Source: Adiantum capillus-veneris (Eukaryota > Streptophyta > Polypodiopsida > Polypodiales > Pteridaceae). From it: a stretch of 64,000 nt of DNA. The notes beneath the pieces are model-generated. The model was not told where the DNA came from and did no database searches. It saw nothing but the letters and a program-made list of their open reading frames with translations. A program made the translations under genes and the position numbers. The DNA is taken from contig CM043971.1 in NCBI GenBank assembly GCA_014529385.2, positions 81,635,340 through 81,699,339 of the forward strand, read 5' to 3'. Positions 21,301 through 32,729 of this stretch are shown in pieces; positions within the stretch are counted from its first letter, which is position 1, and every line of letters begins with the position of its first letter.

Positions 21301-24300
21301 AAACGATTGAACACTCATCGGAGCAGTACTCTCCCCTTCCTTAACACATTGCATTCGTGTGTTCTTTTTTACCAAAACTCAAACTATGCTCTTCAAAAGA
21401 TACACCCACAACTTGCTTTTGTGGTCATTAACAACCGTGACACAATGAAAGACCTTATAGGCTGCAATTGCCCACATACAATCACATTCAAGAATGTTAA
21501 AATTTACTTCTGAATGCATGCACAACAATTACATCCCGTACATAAATGTTACCTTGGATATACAACTCAGTATTTGGAGCTTGGACTCATTTTCCTCATT
21601 GACAAAACATGAAGCAAGATAGCTGAAGACTGTTGGTAGAATTTCCCTGATTATAGAACTTCTGCTGCCGTACTCTCCCACCATCCAAATAACTACAGCC
21701 CGGGCTGCAGCCACCCTGATAAGATCTAGGTCACATATCAGCCGCACAAAGACCTGCAAACAATTATGATCAGAGCTGAAATGTACTGAAAATAAAATTT
21801 GTAGACGAGCAGTTAAAAACTATTGAGTAGAAAATGCATGCAGTACTCCAGAATACTGGTACCTTTTCTACTTGTTTGAAATGATGCGATGCAACAGATC
21901 TTATGGCAAGCACGGCTTGAACTATAACTCCCATATCTCGGTCTCCACCTGAGTTATGACGTCTGTAAGCCTGTCTTCCATATCTCATGCAACAATCTCG
22001 ATACACACAAACTCAATGTACCTTGATCAGTTGATGACATTTTGCAACCTCCTTGAATGAGGCTGAGAAGCCCTTCCGTACACGTTGAGGCAATAGTAGG
22101 ATGTCTTACAGCACACTTACCTATTGCACTCACTGCATTGGCAGCAAAATCACGATCTGGATCTCGGATATATGCCTGCAATGTTTGCAAGACACTAACC
22201 TGCTTACATTTCATTAACAAAATTTCTAAAATGTTGTGTGCAAGTGCATTTGTTCGTACGTAAGTGCCCAACCGCCGCCACCAAAAAAATCTTTCTTCCC
22301 TTTCTTTCCCAAAACCTTGGCACTATATCCAGTTGTCTTCTGCACCACTCCAAATCCTCTCTTTCTGACCCTTCTTTCTGTCTCTTATATATCTCCACAA
22401 CAATGGACACAAGAACTTTATCGACAAGCCATTACGACATTGGGAATATAACAATATTATGCCCACTCTATCCTACAAAAATATTAAATCTAAGCCTACC
22501 AAGTCAACTTAAAAGGCTTTTCTATTGAAAATCTTATCTGAATCCTACAATAACTTAAATCTAAGCCTTCCAAGATGGCTTAAAAGCTTTTCTATTTGAA
22601 AGCCTATTTGACTCACTTCCATGACATGCTTAACAGCGTAACAAAAAGAAAGAAGCACACTAAAACACATAATGCTTAAACCATCCAATTGTGCACAAAT
22701 TTGAATTTTTCAACCGAGACACTCGCCTGCAATTCTTGCAGAATGGCAGCAATTGATGATTTCGTTGCAATCAGAGCTAAAATCTCCAATTTCATTGCCC
22801 TGACATGGAGACTATCAGAAGACCGCACGAAAAAATCATCATAATATTCTTCAAACAAAGAAGGATTATTCTTGACCAGTGTTAATAAGTTGGCCAGTAC
22901 CTGCACCAGAAAAATAACCACAAGATGTAAAAAACAGCCAGCAAGCCAATAGTTGCAAAGCAGCAAAGAAAGCATTTTCAAAGAAGCGAAACAACTAAAA
23001 ACTACAACGAAGGAAATAGGTGCATAGCAAAAAGAAGCAATAAGTGATCCTTTCTCAGTCTACTGGCTGCAAATTTTGAGGCAGGACTAGTACTGGAGGT
23101 TTCTCAAGCACTTGGATGCAAATACCACATAACTGAGCTGTAAAAGGTGACCACTAAGCACCTCCCACAACACAGAGGAGAGGTTAGCACCCTCTCTCTA
23201 TAGAGGGCAGGTGACAGTTCACACCCCAAAGGTTGATATGTAGCATCTCCTGCAACACAAAGGGAGAGGTAGCATCCTCTCAACACCCCAAAGGTTGATA
23301 TGTCAGGGGATCAGCAAAAACAAGGCAAACAAGCACACGCTCACACACCCCCACACACTCACAAGAAAAGGCTAGCACCATGCACACATCCATAGATGCA
23401 GCCACACCTGCATGCACACTCAGGAGTTGGCCTCACTCGTATGCAAACACCCTTAATGCACAAAACCCACAAACCAAAGCCTAGAACACACAAAAAACAG
23501 AAAACACAAGTCAGAGAAACGGAACAGAAGAAAACAGAGGCAGAACAAGCAAAAGCAGGAAACAAAAAAGAAAAAACAGAAAACAAGTAAGGGGGGAGGA
23601 GGAGGGAAGCTGTAGCTGAGGTATATCAGATCTCCAATCAAAAGAGAAGGGGCAGCATCCTCTGGGCAAGAGGGCATCTGGGGCAGCCATCCTTTTTGTA
23701 CAACATAGGTTGTCATCACAGGCCCCTCGCAAGGGCTGCAAGGTCTCACCTCCTCCTCATCAAAGCGTGGGCACTGTCTCTCCCTTATCTTCCTCTCGGA
23801 TGCCTCATGCAATGCAGGATTTATACATGTCAGTCAGAACAAAACCCTTATGTCAAATTCAAACACTGGGAATAGAGAATGTCAGATACGCAGACGTTTC
23901 CTTCTATTTACACACATGCACGTTGGAAGGTTCTTACCACATACTGAGTGTCATAAGAAGACCTCAAAAGAAATAATAATGGCTTCACTGTCTTCATCAA
24001 CTGTGTACTCGGAGCCAAAATCCAGTGTACTCCAGTAGCTGCCAACACCACCGAACTGTTGTGACTCCACATGAGGGGTACAGTGGACTGCAGCAAACAC
24101 CGTCTATCATGTGGCACCTCATGTCTACCATCCACTTCTAAACACCACAATACCAATGCTTAAGTCTTCAAAAAATGAAGCATGTGTTCTGGATTCTAAT
24201 TTGAGCAGTTTGAAACACATTGAACAGACAAAAAATAACTATTAGAAGATTCAACCTACCTTCCGCCTCATTTTTCCCAGGGTAGCCATGTGCTGCAACA

Positions 24301-25048
24301 ACATATCGAAGAAGAATGTCTACTAACAAAACTTGGCCCCATTCCTCAACATCTGTCAGTAGTCTACAAAGTTCCTGGAACCTTGGAGCAATAATTCCAA
24401 AGTTCTCAGGGCAGACCGCATTAAAAGCTGCAGCAGCTGCTCCAAGAACACCAGCTGACTTGTCATCCAGCAGGAGGCCTATCAGCTACACAAAAATTTC
24501 TGGATTTACTACAGGGTCAGATGGAACACTAAGAAAATTTAGATATGCAACCCCAAAGAACAAAACAGCACCTCTTCTAAAACGTCAACATATTGCTCTG
24601 GATTTAGTACATAAAGCTTTGGAATAGCATTAGCTGCAGAACGCCGTACATATGGTGACGGATCCTTGGCACATTTTTGAACTGCCATTATCATCAATGG
24701 GGCCACAACATGAACTCTTATGCCACACATGGCCCGTAAGGCCCATGCACGCACCAGTGGATTGAAATCCACCAAGTCTTTCTGAAAAGTATTGATTGAC
24801 AGCAAGGCTTCATCAGGACGCCTGCATAAAAACGCTAACAAGAGTTGGAAGCTTTGATTCCATTCCGATCATATGCACTACCATCAGGCAAGCATGCACA
24901 AATTTGACAATAATTGTCCTAGAAATTGAAACAAATGCATACCAGTCGCTAAATTTCTCACTAGATCATACTTTTCAGCATAATGGACAAGGTAGATGTA
25001 GACAAGCTTCTTCACTTCCAAGTTCGAGGATGCCACACTTTTTACCAC
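18319..25048 (-). CDS. AP3B: AP-3 beta coding exons 2-12
   Basis: Eleven exons separated by introns of 150, 86, 122, 1037, 551, 73, 109, 1313, 83 and 74 bp. The largest exon (19095-20239, 1,145 bp) encodes the end of the trunk, the acidic hinge and the start of the appendage domain. Each join restores conserved adaptin sequence, for example exon 2/3 at AEK-RPDEALL and exon 8/9 at VEK-VFVRL. The 74-150 bp introns contrast with intron 1. Confidence 0.93.
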
Positions 25049-25276
25049 CTACGTAAAGCAACAACATAATGGTCGTTAGAAAAACATTTTAAAACGTAGA
25101 AGGGGAAGCGAGAAAAAATTAAGCCATAATCACAGATTCAGCATATTAGAAAACCTAACTTATCCAATAGCTGAACTTCTTCAAAGATAACTCACAAGCC
25201 AAGGGGCAAAACAATATCAACCATACTGAACTTTGATTAAAATGAACAGTTTGCGGCACCCGCGGGGTGGGGGGGG

Positions 25277-25324
<48 letters not shown>

Positions 25325-25446
25325 TGGGATTATCAACGTCTTCGAAAGGCCAAACTCAGCCTATGAGACAAATCAATGTACATGTGTGGTATGTCCATTT
25401 TCATCCCAAAAAGGAAAAGCTAAAGTGAAAATGAAGGATATAACTG

Positions 25447-25506
<60 letters not shown>

Positions 25507-28500
25507 GAAATGAAATGTTATATTAACGTCTTCAAAAGGCCATAGTGACCTATGAGACCAGAAAGTTACAAGGTGGTGGATCTGATACAAAGTCAGAGTA
25601 ACAAAATAACATAACAACAGTACAAAACAAAGATATATACTATGGGATCCTAGATTGGTCGATGTGAACTAAGCAAAAATAGGCGGCTCGTTGGGATAGC
25701 TGAATCACAAGAGATCTAGCATCGGTCGTTGGCGAATCTCATCAATTTCCTCCATGGTTAGTAGTCTGACCGGGCGTCGTGCATGCCTGGCCAGCGTGCT
25801 CCGAATCGACGGAGGCTACTAGATTGGTCGATGTGAACTAAGCAAAAACTAAGCAAAAATGGGCGGCTTGTTGGGATAGCTGAATCACAAGAGATATAGC
25901 ATCGGTCGTTGGCGAATCTCATCAATTTCCTCCATGGTTAGTAGTCTGACCGGGCGTCGTGCATGCCTGGCCAGCGTGCTCCGAAATCTTCTGACGTAGC
26001 CTCCGTCGATGCTGTGTAGTCCTCCGCAGTCGTGGGCGCCTGGATTTCCTCAATTCAATCGCTCGATCGATTAGTGTGCCTCTGGTGTGAGACGAGGGAG
26101 AGCTCTGCTGTGGGAGTGGCTCTTGCGGTTGTCCCGTGTCTGCTCTGAAGAAGTCTGTGATCCGTCTTTGAGACCATTCATCAGGCTATCTCTGTGTCTG
26201 CGTAGCTCGAGCAAGAACAAACCCAGGCATCTCTCATCTTTGTATCCCATGACTCTTGAAAGTGGTCCAAAACCCTCTCTGAACAAGCAATGGAAGCGGC
26301 CTCGTATCTCGTAGTAGACGAGGCAGCGGCATGTATAATGCAGCTCTGTCTCAGGTTCCATGTCACACAAGGGGCATGTCCTGGCCTCTGATGGTACTCC
26401 GCTGTATCTCCCAGTCTCAATCCGCAGTTGGTGAGAAGATGTGCGTAACTAGCCAATAGCACATCGTATCCCATGAGACAAGTGGGTATCCATGTATCTG
26501 GGTCTCGTCACAAAACCATCTTCCGTAAGCTGGAGAAGGTGGTCTCTGTAGAAAGCCATCTTCGTGCCCAATTCCTGTGCTGGTTGTATCCATGTCCTCC
26601 TGGTGTCTAGCTGGGTCAGGTCTTGGCGGATGAGCTTGGTGATCTCTGACTGTGTAAGAGTGAGAGATGGTGCATCCAATGAGTACTGGAATGGTGGCAG
26701 CCTATCTATGCTGAACCCATGCGCCTGAAACCATGATGTCATCTCCCCATACCAGCATGTTGTATCTCCTTGTATAGCTAACTGTCGAGAGGTCTCAAGC
26801 GCTACACGAGCATATCTGTCTCTAGGAAGTTCCCATGTGCGGTTTATGAAGGAGACTGATCTGGTGAGCGCCTCCACCACTAGTGGGGGGGCCGCTAGCT
26901 CTGCTCGAATAATGGCCCGTGGTACTGATGCCTTGGCTCTAATGAGCCGCGAGATCATAGAGATGAGAGGTTTCTCCATGTTCCCCCATCCGTCTGTGCA
27001 ACCCGGCCTCCCGCGGTGATCCAATGAAGGTCCCCATATCTCAGCTCCATAGAGAAATGCTGAAGCCACCAAAGTGTCAAAGAGCCAGAGCTTCATCCGA
27101 GGCTCCTGAAACTGAACCTGCGAACACATCTTCTCCAATCTACCCAATGTTGCGTGGGCTCTAGTCAGTCTGGTCTCTGCTGCTCTTCTGAGTGAGAATG
27201 CAGGTCCGCTAAAAACCACTCCAAGGTAAGTGTAAGCATATGTGTACTCCACAGTCTCCTGGCTGTATGTGAATGTAGGCGCTGACCTCCTGATCCACTG
27301 TGGGGTGGTATTAAACACCATAACCTTGGTTTTACCAAGGTTGACAGACAAACCACTTTCGTGGGCAAACGTATGCAAAGCATCCAATTGACGTTACATT
27401 CCCTCTGGGGATTCGGAGATCAACACTATATCATCAGCATATAACAAAAGTGGAATCCATGTCCCTGCCAACTGTGCACCTCTATCCCCATCGCTCTCAA
27501 TGTAGTCAGAAACCTCATCCACATACATACCGAAAAGAGTAGGACAGAGCGGGCAGCCCTGCTTCACCCCAATAGTGGAGTGAACCGGTGTAGAAAGTCC
27601 CTCTGGGGTGCGTACATGCCCTACTACTGATCTGTACAATGCCATGATCCCCCAAATGAGCTCTGTGGGTACTCCCATTTCCTGTAATCTGCGCATCAAT
27701 CTAGCTCTGGGTACTGTGTCAAAAGCTTTGCGGAAGTCCACAAAGCTACAATAGATCCGTCTCCCATGAGATCTGCCTTCCTCGATGATGGCCCTGAGTG
27801 TCAAGATATGGTCAAGAGTAGAGAAGCCTCTCCTGAACCCTGTCTGCCCAATTGCACGCATTCCCTCTCTGCCCATCTACTCAGCTGTTGCTCAAGAATG
27901 GATGCATACAATCGTGCCACGGTGTGCCCCATCATAATAGTGCGATAATTCCCAGGCTCCATGGGGTCTCCTGACTTGAAGATAGGTACGATCGTAGATA
28001 GGCTCCCAAGTGTCCGGTAGGCCCTCACACATGGCACGGTTAAACATAACTGCTAGAAGCTCTGCTAGTAGGTCTTTGGCATGCATGAAATGCTCAACGA
28101 CTAAGCCATCATGATCATGCTCTCCTAGTCCTCATCCTGTCAATACTTTCTTCACCATCTTAGCGGTGGAAAAAACACATGTGTGTGGGCATGGATCGGG
28201 GGGGTTGGGGAGGGGCGGCTGTCCACGTACTGTGTACAAAGATGATGCGTACTGACCCCAGGTCTCTGTGGAGGAAATAACAGGGGGGGGGGGACTGCTC
28301 ATGAAAGAGCCGCCATGCCTCACGCGAGTCTTGACTCAAGAATAGCTGATATAGATCCTGCTCGAGTCGAGCCAAAAAAGCCCTGTTCTTCCGCCCCACC
28401 AGGCATCGAAAGTCAATCTGTGACTGTTTGTGAGTGACGTCCCCCAAAAGCACCTCCCTCTGAAGTCTGGCTCTAGTCTGGCGGCACTCCTCATCGTACC

Positions 28501-30598
28501 AGCTGTTCTGAGGCATGCTCCCTGATCGGCGGCTCTGCTCAGGCTGGGTGTGTGGGTATGCTTCTGTTGCTGCATCATGCAATGTCTGTGTCAGTATAGT
28601 AGTTAGCTCCTCCAGAGGTCGCCCCGAGTCCTCGGTGCATAGGCGTCTGTAGATCCCGTCCATGTATACAGAATCCGTCTCCCGTGTGAATGTGTAGCGA
28701 GTAGGGGCTGCTACCTGTGGCATGTGTGCTACACTGAACTGGAAGGAGATGGTCATCGACACCAGAGCATGATCCACTGCCACCCCGATTGGTCTGGGCC
28801 CAACTGTGAGATCCTAGATACTAGAGATGAGATTCGGTTGTGCCATGACATAGTCCACTGTGCTGGCTCCATGTCTGTGTGGGAAGCATGTAAAACCTCC
28901 CGCAAAGCAGGAAATCTTTGTAGGCCGTTCAAGATGGCCAATCCATGTGTGGTGCCCATGTCTATCAGGTGTCGCCCATACTCAGTATATTCCACATCGT
29001 GTGATAGTCTGGACAGGCCCGTCTCTACAACATCTAGCTCTCTTAGCATCTCCTCTGAAGTATCATAAAACACTGCCTGGTGATGGGCAGTCCTAGCATT
29101 GAAGTCCCCTAGGATGATAATGTCACCATCCCTAGAGAACTCCCATATGTCATCATCCAAAATAGAGAAAGGGGACTGTCCTCTGGGTGATGCATAAACT
29201 GATGTACTCGGGGGAAAGTAGCAAATAGCTAGGTAGAGATATCTGCCTGTCTCTGCTTTCAATCTCACCCACATGTACCTAGCCTGCTCATCCCTGCGGG
29301 CTATATGTATCAGTGGCTACAGATCCTCTCTAAATAACACTGCCACTCCCCCCGAGCCCCGCCCTCTGTCCTCTGAGCGTGTCTCCTGTCTGTAAGCTGT
29401 CTCCCACCTGTATCCACTGATGTGAGGCATGGATTACCCATAGGCCTGGTGTGTCTCAGAGTAAAAGATGATGTCTCTTCGAGTAAAGCTATCCTCAAAA
29501 GCACCCACATCAAGACGCATAGATCCATTACAGTTCCAGGCAGCCACTTTGAGTGTGGTCCCATAAGTCTCGCACCGTCATGTGGAGCGTCGCTCTAGTA
29601 TTACCACTTTTCCATCCCGATAAAAGGCAATCTTGCCTTTTCCCCTTGCCGCTCTAATCTCCGGCATTACTTCCTGCATATGAGCGATCTGCGAGAGGGT
29701 GAGATCATCCCCGAGAAAGATGCCAGTCTCTTTAAGAGTTGGTCTTTTCTTCAAGAAGGACTTCTTCGCTTCCATGGAGGGAAAACGAAGGATGAGTGCT
29801 CTTTCTTTTGAGGTTTCTCCACTGTTTCCATTTTTCTTTATGTTGCCCACTCTCCATGCCCTTGTGTGCGTCGGCTCATGAACCCCCATCAAGGCTGTGA
29901 GTTCTTTTACTTCTTCGTCCACATTGCCTTTGTCTTTAAGACCGCAAATTCTCACATGTAAAGCGCGCACCCGTCTTCTTTGCTCCTCCTCTAGTGTCTG
30001 ATTAATGATAGTGGGTGTGGACGTGGGCGTTATCTCCTTGCCTTTTCCTTTCTTGGCCACCTTGATCCATTTCTCGGCTTCATCCGCCTTCTGTTGAGTT
30101 TTGGTAAGAACATCCACCCAAGAAGTCGTCATTTCTTTGTGTTGCTCTTCTCCCTCTTTGATGGCCCGTACTTGCTCCTTGATCGTGTTGATTTCTTCGA
30201 TTGCTGAGGGTTGCAGTTCGCCCTCTTCCAGTGTGTTTCTTGATCGTGCTTCGGCGAGATCTTTCTTGAGTGACGCAATCTCTTCCTCTTGAGTCGTCAC
30301 TCGGTCTTCCAACGTACTTATCTTGCTCTCTTGGATCAACAGGCGTCCGTCGAGCATGTTTATTGTGCCCAAGAGATTGCAGTTCATCTTGGTAATGATC
30401 TCCGTCATTTTCTCTTTGCACTTTTGAATGGCATCCTCTAGGGGGTCAGCTTTATCGTTCAGCTTCCTCATGCTTGATCGCCGTCCGCAAAGGAGTCACT
30501 AAACGTACGTGTGCACCCACACTAGCGGCGGGCGCGGTAGCTGGGCGAGTGGGGGAGCGTGAGGAGGTATGGCAAGGGAGGGGCAGCGATAGAGTACA

Positions 30599-30662
<64 letters not shown>

Positions 30663-32680
30663 GAAATGTTATATTAACGTCTTCAAAAGGCCAAAATGAC
30701 CTATGAAACCAGAGCGTTACAATGTGGTGGATCTGATACATAGAGTAGCAAAATGAAATCAAATGAAATGACAAAAGGATGAGATGTAAATACTATGAAA
30801 TCCTAAGCTTGTAGGTGTGAAATAAGCAGCTAGCCGGGATAGCTAGACCACAAGTCACAAGAGATCCAACATTGGCTCTAGGCGACATAAGTGTAGCCTC
30901 TCCTAGTATCCCTCAAAATCGGCCAGTCTCAATCTGAAGCTGATGTGAGGATGTGCATATCTAGAGAAGATGCGCTCTATAAAAAGCCATCTTCGTGCCC
31001 AACTCCCGCGACGGCTGTATCCATGTGCTCCTAGTATCTAGTTGAATCAGATCCTAACATATGAGTCTGGTGATCTCTGTCCGTGTGAGAGATAGGGAGG
31101 GTGCATCCAAGGAATACTAAAACGGAGGCAATCTATCCATGCTGAAACCATTAGGTCATCTGTCCATACCAACATGATGTGTCACCCTGCAGTGCTAGCT
31201 GTCGGGATGACTCCAGGCTAGCAGAGCATATCCGTCTCTGGGGAGGTCCCATACACTATGTATAAAGGATATTGATATAGTCAATGCCTCGACCACGAGG
31301 GGTGGGGCTCCTAGCTCGGCTCGGATAATCTCATGTGGCATTGAGGCCTTATAGCCCGAATCATCTGAGAAATCATAGAGACCAGAGGCCTCTCCGTACA
31401 TCTCCATCCATCCGTGCTGCTAGATCTACCATGGTGGTCTACTGAGGGTCCCCATATCTGAACTCCGTAAAGCATAGCTAAAGCCACTAGAGTGTTAAAA
31501 AGCCAAAGCTTTGTTCGTGGTTCCTGAAACTGAATCTGCGAACACATCTTCTCCAATCCTCCCGAGGCAGCATAGGCTCTCGTAAGTCTGGTCTCTGCTG
31601 CTCTCCTCAATGAAAACATCGGTCCACACTGAAGACTATCCCAAGATAGGTGTATGCATCTGTGTACTCCACTATCTCCTGGGCATACGTAAATGTGGGT
31701 GCTAAACCTCCTGACCCACTGTGATGTGGTGTTGAACACCATAACCTTGGTTTTCCCAAGGTTGACAGACAATCCACTATCATGGGCAAATGTGTGCAAA
31801 GCATCCAAATGACGCTCCATCCCCTCCAGAGAGTCGGAAATCAACACAATATCATCATCGTATAACAACATCGGAATCCCTATCCCTGCTAGTTGAGCAC
31901 CTCTATCTCCCTCTCGCAGTCTAAACACACATCCACATACATCCCAAAAAGAGTCCGAGATAGGGGGCATCCCTGCTTCACCCCAATAGTGGAGTGGACC
32001 ATGTCAGACATACCCTCTGTAGTGCGTACCCGCCCTACCACTGTCCTGTATAAAGCCAAGATCCCCCAGATCATCTCTGTGGGCACACCAATGTCCTGTA
32101 GTCTTCGTATAAGTCTGGCTCTCGACACTGTGTCAAAAGCTTTGCAGAAATCCACAAAGCTACAGTAGATCCTCCTGCCATGGTGTCTACCCTCCTCAAT
32201 CATAGCTCTTGAGTGTCAAAATCTGGTCAAGAGTGGAGAAACCTTTCCTGAATCCTGCCTGCCTGATGCACGTATGCCCTTTCTCTCTACTCATTTACTC
32301 AGCTCTTTCTCAAGAATAGATACATACAGCCTAGCCAAAGTGTGACCAACCATAATGGTGCGATAATTTCCAAGAATCATGGGATCACCTAACTTGCAAA
32401 AAGGCACAATCGTGGACATACTTCAAGTCTCAGGAAAACCCTCATACATGGCTCGATTAAACATCATAGCAAGGAGCTCTACAAGCATATCTCTGGCATG
32501 GATGAAGTGCTCTGCTACCAGACCTTCATGATCATGAGCTCTCCCTGTCTTCATCCTGTCAATGGCTTTCCTTACCGTCTCAGCAGTAAAGAAAGTACAT
32601 GTCTCAAGGCATGTCTCCGGTGGGTCCGGCAAAGGTGGTTGCCCTGATGCTTGTGAGTGCACGGACGCGGTGCATGTGCG

Positions 32681-32729
<49 letters not shown>

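Larger units (their letters stand above)
25503..30601 (-). mobile_element. LINE copy 2 (near full length, 5.1 kb)
   Basis: The most complete LINE here. From the 5' side (30601 downward): a 130-bp GC-rich leader unlike that of copies 1 and 3; an intact ORF1 (30471-29578); a TGA; ORF2 in the same frame with endonuclease, linker, reverse transcriptase and a C-terminal CX2CX8HX4C zinc finger; and a 3' UTR with an internal tandem duplication and a (TC)n tail. Both ends touch (TC)n tracts. ORF2 has a few stops and frameshifts. Confidence 0.92.

Noticed and set aside
23396-23812. Open frames in AP-3 beta intron 5
   Set aside because: Low-complexity purine/pyrimidine-strand translations inside a well-supported intron, with no conserved motif.
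24796-25056. Plus-strand 86-codon frame
   Set aside because: It overlaps AP-3 beta exon 2, parts of intron 2 and the exon 3 boundary on the opposite strand, where the spliced protein is clearly conserved.
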